From the NCBI RefSeq assembly GCF_003719825.1, contig NZ_RIBS01000012.1:1-64000 (forward strand): DNA of 64,000 nt, read 5' to 3'. Of the stretch, positions 1 through 9,381 are shown in pieces. The stretch is from Montanilutibacter psychrotolerans. Lineage in GTDB: Bacteria; Pseudomonadota; Gammaproteobacteria; Xanthomonadales; Xanthomonadaceae. The translations under genes were made by a program, and so were the position numbers. The notes under the pieces were generated by a model. It saw only the letters and a list, made by a program, of their open reading frames with translations, did no database searches and had not been told where the DNA came from. Numbering within the stretch: position 1 is the first letter of the stretch; each line of letters starts with the position of its first letter.

Positions 1-121
1 CAACGTGAAGATGGTCGTGTCGCTGATCAACCCGGTGGCGATGGACGAAGGCCTGCGTTTCGCGATCCGCGAAGGCGGCCGCACCGTCGGCGCCGGCGTC
101 GTCGCCAAGATCCTCAAGTAA
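1..121 (+). CDS. tuf: Elongation factor Tu, C-terminal fragment (5' end outside window)
   Basis: The last 39 codons and a TAA stop are present, in the frame that starts at base 2. The encoded end (…[20 protein letters not shown]…) is the conserved C-terminal strand of EF-Tu domain 3. EF-Tu carries aminoacyl-tRNA to the ribosome as a GTP complex. Its place just before rpsJ is the usual end of the str operon in gammaproteobacteria, so fusA and rpsG/rpsL are expected upstream, outside the window. Nothing is odd in the visible part. Confidence 0.95.
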   Translation, partial: NVKMVVSLINPVAMDEGLRFAIREGGRTVGAGVVAKILK

Positions 122-263
122 GAATGCACCACCGCGCCGTCCGGCTGGGTCCGGATGGCGCAACCAGCGAAAGGAGGGACAGGATGTCCCTCGTGTTCGC
201 CCGACAGGGAAGCGTCGCGTGGCAATGTCCCGGGAGCCGGGCCTCGACTTGTTCGGGGCTCGC

Positions 264-293
264 TTGACGGGGCTGTGACACGCGCCTTATACT
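264..293 (+). promoter_or_regulatory. sigma70-type promoter of the S10 operon
   Basis: TTGACG (264-269), an 18-bp spacer and TATACT (288-293) closely match the housekeeping sigma consensus. Transcription would start near base 300 and give a leader of about 155 nt before rpsJ. This is the best promoter match I see in the window and would drive the long ribosomal protein transcript. Confidence 0.8.
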
Positions 294-306
294 TTTCTGT
301 CTGGGT

Positions 307-324
307 GGCCCGGGTAACCGGGCC
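307..324 (+). promoter_or_regulatory. Leader hairpin with GNRA tetraloop
   Basis: GGCCCGG and CCGGGCC form a perfect 7-bp stem closed by a GTAA loop, just after the expected start site of the S10 transcript; TTTT follows after a few bases. It could be a 5' stabilising hairpin or part of a leader control element. In E. coli, L4 controls this operon through a leader hairpin, but I cannot show homology to that element. Confidence 0.5.
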
Positions 325-457
325 GCCCTGTTTTACAACTGAATTTCTGGTCCGGATCTTGCTTTCCCGTGCCGGTGTATGTGCGTTATCAGGTTGTCTC
401 ATGGGGTTCGGCGCACCCAGTCGCCGGCCCGTCGCTCTTTAATGAAGGAATCCCGTC

Positions 458-769
458 ATGGCGGACCAAAAGATCCGAATCCGGCTCAAGGCGTACGATC
501 ATCGTCTGATCGACCGCTCGGCCAGCGAGATCGTCGAGACGGCAAAGCGGACCGGCGCGCAAGTGCGCGGCCCGATCCCGTTGCCGACCAAGATCGAGCG
601 CTACACCATTCTCGTTTCGCCGCACGTCGACAAGGACGCGCGTGACCAGTACGAGACCCGCACGCACAAGCGCGTGCTCGACATCGTCGACCCCAACGAC
701 AAGACCGTGGACGCGCTGATGAAGCTCGAACTCGCGGCTGGCGTTGACGTCCAGATCAAGCTGACCTGA
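458..769 (+). CDS. rpsJ: 30S ribosomal protein S10 (NusE)
   Basis: The 103-residue product is the normal length of S10, which sits in the 30S head and also acts as NusE in antitermination with NusB. The N-terminal stretch [15 protein letters not shown] and the central GPIPLPT segment are family hallmarks. A GAAGGA Shine-Dalgarno lies a few bases before ATG 458. It is the first gene of the S10 operon; rplC follows after 11 bp. Confidence 0.98.
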   Translation: MADQKIRIRLKAYDHRLIDRSASEIVETAKRTGAQVRGPIPLPTKIERYTILVSPHVDKDARDQYETRTHKRVLDIVDPNDKTVDALMKLELAAGVDVQIKLT

Positions 770-780
770 GGCCGCCCACC

Positions 781-1434
781 ATGACCGCGAAGAAATATTC
801 GTTGGGCATCGTCGGTCGCAAGGCCGGCATGAGCCGCTTCTTCACCGAAGACGGCAAGTCGGTGCCGGTGACCCTCATCGAGGCGACCCCGAACCGCATT
901 ACCCAGATCAAGACCCTCGACAGCGACGGCTACAGCGCGCTGCAGGTGACCGTCGGCGTCCGCCGCGCGGCCCTGGTCAACAAGCCCGAAGCCGGTCACC
1001 TCGCCAAGGCGAAGGTCGAAGCCGGTCGTGGCCTGTGGGAGTTCCGCGTGGCCGACGAGCTGATCGGCGACTTCAATGTCGGCGGCGAGATCAAGGCTGA
1101 CATCTTCGAAGTCGGCCAGATCGTCGACGTCCAGGGCGTGACGAAGGGCAAGGGCTTCCAGGGCACGATCAAGCGCTGGAACTTCAAGATGGGCGACGCG
1201 ACGCACGGTAACTCGTTGTCGCACCGTTCGCCGGGCTCCATCGGTCAGCGCCAGACGCCGGGCCGTGTGTTCCCGGGCAAGAAGATGTCCGGCCACATGG
1301 GTGACGTGCAGCAGACGACGCAGCGTCTTGAAGTGGTCAAGGTCGACGCAGAGCGTGGCCTGATCGCGATCAAGGGCGCAGTGCCGGGTGCTCCGGGCGG
1401 CGACGTGATCGTTCGTCCGTCGAGCAAGGTTTAA
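781..1434 (+). CDS. rplC: 50S ribosomal protein L3
   Basis: L3 (217 residues) binds 23S rRNA near the peptidyl transferase centre and is one of the first proteins in 50S assembly. The G-rich central stretch with [12 protein letters not shown] and the [20 protein letters not shown] loop, where E. coli L3 carries the Gln methylated by PrmB, are intact. Length and position between rpsJ and rplD are standard. Confidence 0.98.
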   Translation: MTAKKYSLGIVGRKAGMSRFFTEDGKSVPVTLIEATPNRITQIKTLDSDGYSALQVTVGVRRAALVNKPEAGHLAKAKVEAGRGLWEFRVADELIGDFNVGGEIKADIFEVGQIVDVQGVTKGKGFQGTIKRWNFKMGDATHGNSLSHRSPGSIGQRQTPGRVFPGKKMSGHMGDVQQTTQRLEVVKVDAERGLIAIKGAVPGAPGGDVIVRPSSKV

Positions 1435-1446
1435 GGAGAGATGACG

Positions 1447-2052
1447 ATGGAACTCGCCATCACCAATAGCAGCAAGACGCTCTCGGTTTCCGAGGCGATC
1501 TTCGACCGCGATTTCAGCGAAGACCTGGTCCACCAGGTGGTCGTTGCGTACCGCAATGCCGGTCGTGCCGGCACCAAGGCGCAGAAGACCCGTTCGGAAG
1601 TCAATGGCACCACCAAGAAGTCGAAGAAGCAGAAGGGCGGCGGTGCGCGTCATGGCGCGCTGACGGCTCCAATCTTCGTCGGCGGCGGCGTGACCTTCGC
1701 GGCCAAGCCGCGCAGCTTCGCGCAGAAGGTCAATCGCAAGATGTACCGCGCTGCGATCTCGTCGATCCTGTCCGAGCTGAACCGCCAGGGCCGCATCAAG
1801 ATCGTGGAAGCGTTCGATCTCGACGCTGCCAAGACCTCCGGTCTGGTTGCCAAGCTCAAGGGCCTGGAAGTCGGTCGTCGTCCGCTGATCGTCACCGAGG
1901 ACGCTACCGAGAACCTGTACCTCTCGGCCCGCAACCTGCCGTACGTCGAAGTGCGTGACGTGCAGGGTCTCGACCCGGTCGCGCTCGTTGGCGCCGACAC
2001 CGTCGTGATGACCGCCGACGCCGTCAAGAAGATCGAGGAGTGGCTGGCATGA
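1447..2052 (+). CDS. rplD: 50S ribosomal protein L4
   Basis: L4 (201 residues from ATG 1447) is a primary 23S rRNA binder whose extended loop lines the exit tunnel; in E. coli it also represses the S10 operon. I chose ATG 1447 over the in-frame ATG 1441 because the AAGGAG at 1433-1438 is 8 bp from the former and only 2 bp from the latter, and because family members begin MEL. The loop region [11 protein letters not shown] is typical. The stop overlaps the rplW start. Confidence 0.96.
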   Translation: MELAITNSSKTLSVSEAIFDRDFSEDLVHQVVVAYRNAGRAGTKAQKTRSEVNGTTKKSKKQKGGGARHGALTAPIFVGGGVTFAAKPRSFAQKVNRKMYRAAISSILSELNRQGRIKIVEAFDLDAAKTSGLVAKLKGLEVGRRPLIVTEDATENLYLSARNLPYVEVRDVQGLDPVALVGADTVVMTADAVKKIEEWLA

Positions 2053-2345
2053 ACGACGCCAAGCTCTACAACGTAATCCGCGCGCCGCGCGTGTCCGAAA
2101 AGACCGCACGCCTGCAGGAAGTTTCCAACCAATACGTCTTCGAAGTTGCGACGACCGCTACCAAGGCCGACATCAAGGTCGCCGTGGAAAAGCTGTTCGA
2201 CGTGAAGGTCGAATCGGTCAACGTGCTGAACGTGAAGGGCAAGAGCAAGGCCTTCAAGTTCCGCATGGGCCGTCGCGCCGACTGGCGCAAGGCGTACGTG
2301 AAGCTGGCCGAAGGCCAGACGATCGACGTGATGGCCAAGGCCTGA
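2049..2345 (+). CDS. rplW: 50S ribosomal protein L23
   Basis: L23 (98 residues) lies at the exit of the peptide tunnel and docks trigger factor and SRP. The start is the ATG in the ATGA overlap with the rplD stop, which points to translational coupling; an in-frame GTG at 2040 is less likely. [11 protein letters not shown] near the N terminus is the family signature. Confidence 0.96.
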   Translation: MNDAKLYNVIRAPRVSEKTARLQEVSNQYVFEVATTATKADIKVAVEKLFDVKVESVNVLNVKGKSKAFKFRMGRRADWRKAYVKLAEGQTIDVMAKA

Positions 2346-2355
2346 GGAAAGACCC

Positions 2356-3183
2356 ATGGCATTGATGACTTTCAAACCCACCTCGCCCGGCCGCCGTTCG
2401 GCCGTCCGCGTGGTCACGCCGGGCCTGCACAAGGGCGCGCCGCACGCGGCCCTCGTCGAGCCGAAGAGCAAGACTGGTGGTCGTAACCACCACGGCCGCA
2501 TCACCACCCGTCACATCGGTGGTGGCCACAAGCAGCACTACCGCATCATCGACTTCAAGCGCGACAAGGTCGGTATCCCCGCCCGCGTCGAACGCATCGA
2601 GTACGATCCGAACCGCACCGCGCACATCGCGCTGCTGTGCTACGTCGACGGCGAGCGTCGCTACATCATCGCGCCCAAGGGCCTGAAGGATGGCGACCAG
2701 GTGATCGCGGGCCGTGACGCCCCGATCCGCGTCGGCAACACGCTGCCGCTGAGCAACATCCCGGTCGGTTCCACCGTGCATTGCATCGAGATGAAGCCGG
2801 GCAAGGGCGCCCAGATCGCTCGCGCCGCTGGCGCCAGCGTCTACCTGGTCGCTCGCGAGCAGGGCTACGCCACGCTGCGTCTTCGCTCCGGCGAAATGCG
2901 CAAGGTGCCGGTCGAGTGCTGCGCGACCATCGGTGAAGTCGGCAACGACGAGCACAGCCTCGAGAAGCTCGGCAAGGCGGGCGCGAAGCGCTGGCGCGGT
3001 GTCAAGCCGACCGTTCGCGGTGCGGCCATGAACCCGGTCGATCACCCGCACGGTGGTGGTGAGGCCAAGGCTGGCCAGGGCAACCCGCATCCGGTCACCC
3101 CGTGGGGTGTTCCGACCAAGGGTTACAAGACGCGTAAGAACAAGCGTACGCAGCAGTTCATCGTTCGCGATCGCAGGAGCTAA
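2356..3183 (+). CDS. rplB: 50S ribosomal protein L2
   Basis: L2 (275 residues) is needed for subunit joining and peptidyl transfer. The product shows the [10 protein letters not shown] segment, the RYIIAPKGL turn and the C-terminal [15 protein letters not shown]-like loop (here [10 protein letters not shown]) that contains the conserved His near the catalytic centre. Length is normal and spacing to rplW is 10 bp. Confidence 0.98.
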   Translation: MALMTFKPTSPGRRSAVRVVTPGLHKGAPHAALVEPKSKTGGRNHHGRITTRHIGGGHKQHYRIIDFKRDKVGIPARVERIEYDPNRTAHIALLCYVDGERRYIIAPKGLKDGDQVIAGRDAPIRVGNTLPLSNIPVGSTVHCIEMKPGKGAQIARAAGASVYLVAREQGYATLRLRSGEMRKVPVECCATIGEVGNDEHSLEKLGKAGAKRWRGVKPTVRGAAMNPVDHPHGGGEAKAGQGNPHPVTPWGVPTKGYKTRKNKRTQQFIVRDRRS

Positions 3184-3189
3184 TCGGCC

Positions 3190-3456
3190 ATGGCACGTTC
3201 ACTCAAGAAAGGCCCGTTCGTCGACCACCACCTGATGAAGAAGGTGGAGACGGCAGGCAACAACAAGAAGCCGATCAAGACCTGGTCGCGTCGCTCGATG
3301 GTTCTGCCGGAGATGGTGGGTTTCACCATCGCCGTGCACAACGGTCGCAACCACATTCCCGTGCTCGTCAACGAAAACATGGTTGGCCACAAGCTCGGTG
3401 AGTTCGCCCTGACCCGTACCTTCAAGGGTCACGGCGGCGACAAGAAGAGCCGCTAA
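3190..3456 (+). CDS. rpsS: 30S ribosomal protein S19
   Basis: S19 (88 residues) sits in the 30S head with S13 and touches the A-site finger. [15 protein letters not shown] at the start and the central [11 protein letters not shown] segment are diagnostic. The start lies 6 bp after the rplB stop. Confidence 0.98.
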   Translation: MARSLKKGPFVDHHLMKKVETAGNNKKPIKTWSRRSMVLPEMVGFTIAVHNGRNHIPVLVNENMVGHKLGEFALTRTFKGHGGDKKSR

Positions 3457-3466
3457 GGAGATGACC

Positions 3467-3802
3467 ATGGAAGCGAAAGCCATCCTGCGCAGCGCGCGCA
3501 TCTCCGCCCAGAAGGCCCGCCTGGTCGCCGACCAGGTGCGTGGTCTGTCCGCCGAGCGCGCCGTCAACCTCCTCAAGTTCTCGGACAAGAAGGCTGCCTC
3601 CCTGATCCGCAAGGTCGTGGAGTCCGCCATCGCCAACGCCGAGAACAACCAGGGCGCTGACGTCGACGAGCTCAAGGTCACGACCATCATGGTTGACGAG
3701 GGTCCCTCGCTGAAGCGCTTCATGGCGCGTGCGAAGGGCCGCGGCACCCGCATCCTCAAGCGCACCAGCCACATCACTGTGGTTGTGGGCGCGGGCAAGT
3801 AA
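3467..3802 (+). CDS. rplV: 50S ribosomal protein L22
   Basis: L22 (111 residues) extends a beta-hairpin into the exit tunnel; changes in this hairpin are a known cause of macrolide resistance. ATG 3467 is preferred over ATG 3461, because the AAGGAG at 3455-3460 directly abuts 3461 and is 6 bp from 3467; the resulting length is also the family's usual one. The C-terminal [17 protein letters not shown] hairpin end is intact. Confidence 0.96.
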   Translation: MEAKAILRSARISAQKARLVADQVRGLSAERAVNLLKFSDKKAASLIRKVVESAIANAENNQGADVDELKVTTIMVDEGPSLKRFMARAKGRGTRILKRTSHITVVVGAGK

Positions 3803-3816
3803 GGCGGAGTCAGACA

Positions 3817-4569
3817 ATGGGTCATAAAGTACATCCGACCGGAATCCGCCTTGGTATCTCCAAGGACTGGAATTCGAAGTGGTTTGCCGGCAAGAAGCAG
3901 TACGCCGAGTACCTCGCTGCCGACCTGAAGGTCCGCGAGATGCTTCGCAAGAAGCTTGCCCAGGCCGGTATTTCCAAGATCTTCATCGAGCGTCCGGCGA
4001 ACAACGCCCGCGTGACGATCCACACCGCCCGTCCGGGCGTGGTGATCGGCAAGCGTGGCGAGGACATCGACAAGCTGCGTAAGGAAGTCAGCGAACTGAT
4101 GGGCGTTCCGGCGCACATCAACGTGACCGAAGTGCGCAAGCCCGAGCTCGATGCGCAGCTGGTTGCCGAGTCGATCGCTCAGCAGCTCGAGCGCCGCATC
4201 ATGTTCCGCCGTGCGATGAAGCGCGCGGTCGGCAACGCGATGCGCCTCGGTGCCCTGGGCATCAAGGTCAACGTCGCCGGCCGTCTCAACGGCGCCGAGA
4301 TCGCGCGTTCGGAGTGGTACCGCGAAGGTCGCGTGCCGCTGCACACGCTGCGTGCCGACATCGACTACGGCTTCGCTGAAGCCAAGACGACGTACGGCAT
4401 CATCGGCATCAAGGTGTGGGTCTACAAGGGTGAGATCTTCGATTTCTCCCAGGTTGGCCAGGAAAAGCAGGACGACAGTCCGCGCAGCGACCGTGGCGAT
4501 CGCAACGATCGCGGCGACCGCCGTGACCGCAACGACCGTCCGGCTCGCCCGGCCCGCGAACAGAGGTAA
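3817..4569 (+). CDS. rpsC: 30S ribosomal protein S3 with Arg/Asp-rich tail
   Basis: S3 (250 residues) forms the mRNA entry channel with S4 and S5. The N-terminal domain begins [14 protein letters not shown]; the type II KH domain contains [12 protein letters not shown] and the C-terminal domain [17 protein letters not shown]. It is longer than the roughly 233 residues of E. coli S3: about the last 26 residues are an Asp-Arg-Asn repeat ([16 protein letters not shown]) ending in a Pro-Ala-Arg stretch. Such a charged, low-complexity tail would project from the solvent side of the 30S head. Neighbours and spacing are standard. Confidence 0.97.
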   Translation: MGHKVHPTGIRLGISKDWNSKWFAGKKQYAEYLAADLKVREMLRKKLAQAGISKIFIERPANNARVTIHTARPGVVIGKRGEDIDKLRKEVSELMGVPAHINVTEVRKPELDAQLVAESIAQQLERRIMFRRAMKRAVGNAMRLGALGIKVNVAGRLNGAEIARSEWYREGRVPLHTLRADIDYGFAEAKTTYGIIGIKVWVYKGEIFDFSQVGQEKQDDSPRSDRGDRNDRGDRRDRNDRPARPAREQR

Positions 4570-4575
4570 TTCGCC

Positions 4576-4989
4576 ATGCTGCAACCCAAGCGAACCAAGT
4601 ACCGCAAGGTACACAAGGGCCGCAACGACGGCCTGAGCTGGAGCGGTAACGCTGTCAGCTTTGGCGAGTACGGCCTGAAGGCGACGGCGCACGGTCAGCT
4701 GACCGCGCGCCAGATCGAGGCAGCCCGCCGTTCCATCAGCCGCTACGTGAAGCGTGGCGGCAAGATGTGGATCCGCGTGTTCCCCGACAAGCCGATCACC
4801 AAGAAGCCGATCGAAGTCCGAATGGGCTCCGGTAAGGGCAACGTTGAGTACTGGGTCGCCCAGATCCAGCCCGGTCGCATGATTTACGAGATCGAAGGTG
4901 TTGCCGAGGACGTGGCGCGTGAAGCGTTCCGCCTGGCCGCCGCCAAGCTCTCGGTGACCACCACTTTCGTTACCCGGACGGTGCGCTAA
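4576..4989 (+). CDS. rplP: 50S ribosomal protein L16
   Basis: L16 (137 residues) helps place the tRNA acceptor arm in the A site. [17 protein letters not shown] and the [13 protein letters not shown] segment are diagnostic. The stop and the rpmC start share a base (TAATG), so the two genes are probably translationally coupled. Confidence 0.98.
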   Translation: MLQPKRTKYRKVHKGRNDGLSWSGNAVSFGEYGLKATAHGQLTARQIEAARRSISRYVKRGGKMWIRVFPDKPITKKPIEVRMGSGKGNVEYWVAQIQPGRMIYEIEGVAEDVAREAFRLAAAKLSVTTTFVTRTVR

Positions 4990-5174
4990 TGGAACTCAAG
5001 CAACTGCGCGAGAAATCGGCTGATGAGCTGAAGAGCCATCTGGTCGAGCTGCACAAGGAGAGCTTCGCTCTCCGCATGCAGAAGGCCACCGGTCAGCTCG
5101 CCAAGACCCACGAGGCCCGCCGCGTGCGCCGCGAGATTGCTCGCGTCAACATGCTGCTCGGCGAGAAGAAGTAA
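4989..5174 (+). CDS. rpmC: 50S ribosomal protein L29
   Basis: L29 is a small two-helix protein (61 residues) next to L23 at the tunnel exit. [14 protein letters not shown] and the C-terminal [11 protein letters not shown] helix match the family. It overlaps the rplP stop by one base. Confidence 0.97.
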   Translation: MELKQLREKSADELKSHLVELHKESFALRMQKATGQLAKTHEARRVRREIARVNMLLGEKK

Positions 5175-5183
5175 GGACCCGCC

Positions 5184-5453
5184 ATGACCGACAACAAAAC
5201 AGAGAAGGCGCTGCGCACGGTTGAAGGCCGGGTCGTCAGCAACAAGATGGACAAGACCGTCACCGTGCTCGTTGAGCGCCAGGTCAAGCACGCGCTGTAC
5301 GGCAAGTACATCCGTCGCTCGACCAAGCTCCACGCCCACGATGCCGACAACGCCTGCAAGGAAGGCGATGTCGTGCGCGTGAAGGAGATTGCTCCGATGT
5401 CCAAGACCAAAAACTGGAGCGTGGTTGAAATCGTCAGCCGCGCGGCCGAATAA
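5184..5453 (+). CDS. rpsQ: 30S ribosomal protein S17
   Basis: S17 (89 residues) is a primary 16S rRNA binder with an OB fold. The [15 protein letters not shown] strand and [11 protein letters not shown] loop are typical. It starts 9 bp after rpmC. Confidence 0.98.
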   Translation: MTDNKTEKALRTVEGRVVSNKMDKTVTVLVERQVKHALYGKYIRRSTKLHAHDADNACKEGDVVRVKEIAPMSKTKNWSVVEIVSRAAE

Positions 5454-5468
5454 GAGGAGGGCTGAACC

Positions 5469-5837
5469 ATGATCCAGATGCAAAGCTACCTCGACGTGGC
5501 GGACAACTCGGGTGCCAAGGAAGTGATGTGCATCAAGGTGCTCGGCGGTTCCAAGCGCCGTTACGCCGCGATCGGCGACATCATCAAGGTCACCGTGAAG
5601 GACGCGATTCCGCGTGGCAAGGTCAAGAAGGGCGACGTCTATGACGCCGTCGTGGTCCGCACCCGCAAGGGCGTTCGCCGCCCGGACGGTTCGCTGATCC
5701 GCTTCGATGGCAACGCTGCTGTGTTGCTCAACAACAAGCATGAGCCGATCGGCACCCGCATCTTCGGGCCCGTTACCCGTGAACTGCGTTCCGAGAAGTT
5801 CATGAAGATCGTCTCGCTCGCGCCCGAAGTGCTCTGA
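5469..5837 (+). CDS. rplN: 50S ribosomal protein L14
   Basis: L14 (122 residues) lies at the subunit interface and makes bridge B8. [21 protein letters not shown] is close to the family consensus and the length is exact. In E. coli this gene opens the spc operon; here the gap from rpsQ is only 15 bp and no separate promoter is evident, so it is probably co-transcribed with the S10 genes. Confidence 0.98.
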   Translation: MIQMQSYLDVADNSGAKEVMCIKVLGGSKRRYAAIGDIIKVTVKDAIPRGKVKKGDVYDAVVVRTRKGVRRPDGSLIRFDGNAAVLLNNKHEPIGTRIFGPVTRELRSEKFMKIVSLAPEVL

Positions 5838-5851
5838 GCGGAGGAATTGAC

Positions 5852-6166
5852 ATGAACCGTATCAAGAAGGGCGACCAGGTTGTCGTCACCGCCGGCAAGG
5901 ACAAGGGCAAGAAGGGCGATGTGCTTCGCGTTGCTGGCGACAAGGTTGTCGTCGCCAACATCAACATCGTCAAGCGCCACACCAAGCCGAACCCGCAGGC
6001 CAACCAGCCCGGCGGCGTGATCGAGCGTGAAGCTCCGATCCACATTTCCAACGTCATGCTGTTCAACCCGGCCACCGGCAAGGGCGAGCGCATCGGTATC
6101 AAGGTGCTGGAGGATGGACGCAAATTGCGTGTGTTCCGCTCCAGCGGTGAGGCGGTCGACGCCTGA
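5852..6166 (+). CDS. rplX: 50S ribosomal protein L24
   Basis: L24 (104 residues) starts 50S assembly by binding the 5' end of 23S rRNA. The N-terminal KOW motif ([17 protein letters not shown]) and [15 protein letters not shown] segment are clear. Spacing to neighbours is tight. Confidence 0.98.
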   Translation: MNRIKKGDQVVVTAGKDKGKKGDVLRVAGDKVVVANINIVKRHTKPNPQANQPGGVIEREAPIHISNVMLFNPATGKGERIGIKVLEDGRKLRVFRSSGEAVDA

Positions 6167-6177
6167 GGAATGCTGAA

Positions 6178-6720
6178 ATGAACACCCGGCTTGAAAAGTT
6201 CTACAAGGAAGAAGTCGTTCCGCAGCTGACCGAGAAGTTCGGTTACAAGAATCCGATGGAAGTGCCGCGTCTCGTCAAGATCACCCTGAACATGGGTGTG
6301 GGCGAGGCCGCCACCAACAAGAAGATTCTCGAGAACGCCGTTGCGGACATGACCAAGATCGCCGGCCAGAAGCCGATCGTGACCAAGAGCCGCGTTTCGG
6401 TGGCCTCGTTCAAGATCCGCGACGGTTGGCCGATCGGCGCCAAGGTGACCCTGCGTCGCGCCAAGATGTTCGAGTTCCTGGACCGCCTGATCAACATCTC
6501 GCTTCCGCGCGTGCGTGACTTCCGCGGCGTGTCGGGACGTTCGTTCGACGGCCGTGGCAACTACAATATGGGCGTCAAGGAACAGATCATCTTCCCGGAA
6601 ATCGATTTCGACCAGGTCGACGCGCTGCGTGGCATGGACATCGCGATCACCACGACCGCGAAGACCGACGCCGAAGCGCGCGCCCTGCTGGAAGCCTTCC
6701 GCTTCCCGTTCCGCAACTGA
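6178..6720 (+). CDS. rplE: 50S ribosomal protein L5
   Basis: L5 (180 residues) binds 5S rRNA and the P-site tRNA elbow. NMGVGEA and the [10 protein letters not shown]-type segment (here [19 protein letters not shown]) identify it. In E. coli the S8 repressor target overlaps this gene's start; I do not see an obvious equivalent hairpin here. Confidence 0.98.
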   Translation: MNTRLEKFYKEEVVPQLTEKFGYKNPMEVPRLVKITLNMGVGEAATNKKILENAVADMTKIAGQKPIVTKSRVSVASFKIRDGWPIGAKVTLRRAKMFEFLDRLINISLPRVRDFRGVSGRSFDGRGNYNMGVKEQIIFPEIDFDQVDALRGMDIAITTTAKTDAEARALLEAFRFPFRN

Positions 6721-6738
6721 TCAGCGAGCACTGACACC

Positions 6739-7044
6739 ATGGCAAAGACTTCAATGATCAACCGCGATCTCAAGCGCGCGAAGCTGGCGAAGAAGTTCGC
6801 GGCGAAGCGTGAAGAGCTCAAGAAGATCATCTCCAGCGAGACCGCGTCGTACGACGACAAGGCCGAGGCCGTCACCAAGCTTTCCAAGCTCCCGCGTGAC
6901 TCCTCGCCGTGCCGCCAGCGCAACCGTTGCGCGCTGACCGGCCGTTCGCGTGGCGTCTACAGCAAGTTCGGCCTCGGCCGCAACAAGCTGCGTGAAGCCA
7001 CCATGCGCGGCGACGTTCCGGGCCTGCGCAAGGCCAGCTGGTAA
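6739..7044 (+). CDS. rpsN: 30S ribosomal protein S14 (zinc-free form)
   Basis: S14 (101 residues) is a late-assembling 30S head protein. This is the long form without the two CXXC zinc pairs of the short Gram-positive form; only two Cys occur, in [18 protein letters not shown]. The C terminus [17 protein letters not shown] is conserved. A 112-bp gap follows, unusually wide for this operon. Confidence 0.97.
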   Translation: MAKTSMINRDLKRAKLAKKFAAKREELKKIISSETASYDDKAEAVTKLSKLPRDSSPCRQRNRCALTGRSRGVYSKFGLGRNKLREATMRGDVPGLRKASW

Positions 7045-7065
7045 TTTCCAGCCGGTCCTGTACCA

Positions 7066-7101
7066 TGTCGCGCCTCCCATCGGGGGCGCGGCAACGCGAC
7101 A
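7066..7101 (+). promoter_or_regulatory. Hairpin in the rpsN-rpsH gap
   Basis: TGTCGCG (7066-7072) and CGCGACA (7095-7101) form an outer 7-bp stem enclosing a second GCGCC/GGCGC-type stem. It is in the only wide gap of this part of the operon, 55 bp before rpsH. Because S8 is the repressor of the spc operon in E. coli, it could be an S8 target or an mRNA processing site; this is inference only. Confidence 0.45.
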
Positions 7102-7156
7102 CTACAACTGAAATTCGCAGCTCGCGGATATCGGTGCACTCATCAGGTGAATACAC

Positions 7157-7555
7157 ATGAGCATGACTGATCCCATCGCCGACATGCTGGTCCGCATCAA
7201 GAATGCGGCCGCTGTTCGGAAGCAGACGGTGAAGATGCCGTCGTCCAAGATCAAGGTCGCCATCGCCGGCGTCCTGAAGGACGAGGGTTACATCCTGGAT
7301 TCGCGCGTGACCGAAGCTGGTCCGGGCAAGTCCGAACTCGAAATCTCGCTGAAGTACTACGAAGGCAAGCCGGTGATCGAGCGCCTCGAGCGCTACTCCC
7401 GTTCGGGCCTGCGCCAGTACCGCGGCAAGGACGCGATCCCGAAGGTCCTCGGCGGCCTCGGCGTTGCCATCATCTCCACCTCGAAGGGCATCATGACCGA
7501 TGCGCAGGCGCGCCAGCAGGGCGTCGGCGGTGAAGTCCTGTGCTTCGTGGCTTAA
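7157..7555 (+). CDS. rpsH: 30S ribosomal protein S8
   Basis: S8 (132 residues) is a primary binder of the 16S central domain and the autogenous repressor of the spc operon in E. coli. [17 protein letters not shown] and the C-terminal [13 protein letters not shown](Q)[11 protein letters not shown] are diagnostic. It is preceded by a 112-bp gap with a hairpin. Confidence 0.98.
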   Translation: MSMTDPIADMLVRIKNAAAVRKQTVKMPSSKIKVAIAGVLKDEGYILDSRVTEAGPGKSELEISLKYYEGKPVIERLERYSRSGLRQYRGKDAIPKVLGGLGVAIISTSKGIMTDAQARQQGVGGEVLCFVA

Positions 7556-7569
7556 GGGAGTAATCGACC

Positions 7570-8097
7570 ATGTCCCGAGTTGCCAAGAAGCCGATCGCCC
7601 TGCCCAAGGGCGTCGAGCTGAACATCCAGGCTGACAGCATCAGCGCCAAGGGCCCGAAGGGCACCCTGTCGATCGCCAAGCCGGCCGCCATCAACCTGAA
7701 GGTCGAGAACGGCGAAGCCGTGTTCGAGATCGGCGATGCCGCCCTGATCCCGCTGACCGGCACGCTGCGCGCCATCCTCGCCAACATGGTGAAGGGCGTC
7801 TCCGAAGGCTTCGAGCGCAAGCTTGAGCTGGTCGGCGTCGGTTACCGTGCCTCGATGGCCGGCAAGGACCTCAACCTCGCGTTGGGCTTCTCGCACCCGA
7901 TCCTGTTCAACACGCCCGAAGGCATCACCATCGCTACCCCGACCCAGACCGAAATCCTGGTCTCGGGCGCGGACAAGCAGCGCGTCGGTGAAGTCGCGGC
8001 CAAGATTCGCGGTTTCCGTCCGCCGGAGCCCTACAAGGGCAAGGGTGTGAAGTACGCCGGTGAAGTCATCATTCGCAAGGAAGCCAAGAAGGCCTAA
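7570..8097 (+). CDS. rplF: 50S ribosomal protein L6
   Basis: L6 (175 residues) has two related RNA-binding domains near the factor-binding site. [16 protein letters not shown] at the start and [19 protein letters not shown] at the end match the family. The next gene follows after 29 bp. Confidence 0.98.
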   Translation: MSRVAKKPIALPKGVELNIQADSISAKGPKGTLSIAKPAAINLKVENGEAVFEIGDAALIPLTGTLRAILANMVKGVSEGFERKLELVGVGYRASMAGKDLNLALGFSHPILFNTPEGITIATPTQTEILVSGADKQRVGEVAAKIRGFRPPEPYKGKGVKYAGEVIIRKEAKKA

Positions 8098-8126
8098 GGC
8101 CTATCCGCTTTCTGAAGGACACGATC

Positions 8127-8480
8127 ATGAACAAGAACATCGCCCGCCTGCGCCGCGCCAAGTCGACCCGCTCCCACATCCGGGATCTCGGCGTCGCCCG
8201 TCTGACGGTGCTCCGCACCGGCCAGCACCTGTACGCTCAGGTCTTCACCGCCGACGGCTCCAAGGTTCTGGCTTCGGCCTCGACCCTGCAGGCCGACGTG
8301 AAGGAAGGCCTGAAGAACGGCAAGAACAGCGACGCAGCCGCCAAGGTTGGTCGCATGGTGGCCGAGCGCGCCCGCGCTGCCGGCATCGAGAAGGTCGCGT
8401 TCGACCGCTCGGGCTACCGCTACCACGGCCGCATCAAGGTGCTCGCCGATGCAGCTCGCGAAGGCGGCCTGCAGTTCTGA
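8127..8480 (+). CDS. rplR: 50S ribosomal protein L18
   Basis: L18 (117 residues) binds 5S rRNA with L5 and L25. The product ends [26 protein letters not shown], the conserved C terminus of the family. A 158-bp gap with a strong hairpin separates it from rpsE, where most relatives have only a few bases. Confidence 0.98.
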   Translation: MNKNIARLRRAKSTRSHIRDLGVARLTVLRTGQHLYAQVFTADGSKVLASASTLQADVKEGLKNGKNSDAAAKVGRMVAERARAAGIEKVAFDRSGYRYHGRIKVLADAAREGGLQF

Positions 8481-8486
8481 TGCTTG

Positions 8487-8514
8487 AAGGCATGGGGATT
8501 CGTCCCCATGCCTT
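8487..8514 (+). promoter_or_regulatory. Perfect 11-bp hairpin in the rplR-rpsE gap
   Basis: AAGGCATGGGG and CCCCATGCCTT pair perfectly around an ATTCGT loop, 7 bp after the rplR stop. It lacks a downstream T run, so it is not a standard terminator; an mRNA end-stabilising or partial attenuating role is possible. A shorter hairpin with the same GCATGGG/CCCATGC core lies between secY and rpsM. Confidence 0.6.
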
Positions 8515-8638
8515 GGTTCCAGCTGCCGGCACGGTTCGTGTCGGGCGTGAAGGCGGATTCCCGTTTTCGCGCATCACCCGCGGTACATCACAACCATAAG
8601 CGGCCAAGCCGCAAATCCCTCAACTCCCAGGAACTGAA

Positions 8639-9178
8639 ATGGCAGAAGAACGTGCACCGCGGGGTCGTGATCGCGACCGTAACCGCGAAGAAGTCGACGA
8701 CGGCATGATCGAGAAGCTGATCGCGGTCAACCGCGTCAGCAAGACCGTCAAGGGTGGTCGCCAGTTCACCTTCACCGCACTGACGGTGGTGGGTGACGGC
8801 GCCGGCAAGATCGGTTTCGGCTACGGCAAGGCGCGCGAAGTGCCGGTCGCTATCCAGAAGTCGATGGAATACGCCCGCAAGAGCATGATCAACGTCGACC
8901 TGAACAACGGCACCCTGTGGCACTCGGTCAAGGCCGGTCACGGCGCGGCTCGCGTGTTCATGCAGCCTGCTTCGGAAGGTACCGGCGTGATCGCCGGCGG
9001 CGCGATGCGCGCTGTGCTCGAAGCGGTCGGTGTGAAGAACGTTCTGGCGAAGGCCGTCGGTTCGCGCAACCCGATCAACCTGGTCCGTGCCACGCTGCGT
9101 GGCCTGTCCGACATGCACTCGCCGGCCAAGATTGCGGCCAAGCGCGGCAAGAAGGTGGAGGATCTGATCCATGGCTAA
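8639..9178 (+). CDS. rpsE: 30S ribosomal protein S5
   Basis: S5 (179 residues) shapes the mRNA entry channel and affects decoding accuracy. After a charged N-terminal stretch ([20 protein letters not shown]) come the double-stranded-RNA-binding-like domain ([18 protein letters not shown]) and the loop [14 protein letters not shown]. It overlaps rpmD by 8 bp. Confidence 0.98.
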   Translation: MAEERAPRGRDRDRNREEVDDGMIEKLIAVNRVSKTVKGGRQFTFTALTVVGDGAGKIGFGYGKAREVPVAIQKSMEYARKSMINVDLNNGTLWHSVKAGHGAARVFMQPASEGTGVIAGGAMRAVLEAVGVKNVLAKAVGSRNPINLVRATLRGLSDMHSPAKIAAKRGKKVEDLIHG

Positions 9179-9371
9179 GAACGAAGCCGTTCCGGGCGGC
9201 ACCGTCAAGGTGCGTCTGGTCAAGGGGCTGCGCGGCACCCAGTCGCGCCACCGCCTGTCGGTCCGCGCCTTGGGCCTGAACAAGCTCAACGACGTGCGTG
9301 AGCTGAAGGACAGCCCGCAGGTTCGTGGCCTGATCAACAAGGTCCACTACCTGGTTCAGGTCGAGGACTAA
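9171..9371 (+). CDS. rpmD: 50S ribosomal protein L30
   Basis: L30 (66 residues) is a small protein that E. coli and most gammaproteobacteria keep in this place. [20 protein letters not shown] is the family core. The start ATG lies inside the last codons of rpsE, so coupling is likely. Confidence 0.96.
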   Translation: MAKNEAVPGGTVKVRLVKGLRGTQSRHRLSVRALGLNKLNDVRELKDSPQVRGLINKVHYLVQVED

Positions 9372-9381
9372 GGAGAACATT

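Larger units (their letters stand above)
122..457 (+). other. tuf-rpsJ intergenic region with promoter and leader
   Basis: This 336-bp gap separates the str and S10 operons. It holds two short inverted repeats (GCCGTCCGG/CCGGATGGC with one G-U pair around 136-159; AGGGAC/GTCCCT at 175-191), neither followed by a T run, then the rpsJ promoter and a leader of about 155 nt. I see no convincing small gene; the two short reading frames that cross it have no recognisable product. Confidence 0.6.

Noticed and set aside
122-457. E. coli-type L4-binding S10 leader
   Set aside because: There is a leader hairpin, but I cannot match the multi-stem structure of the E. coli element, so no such claim is made.
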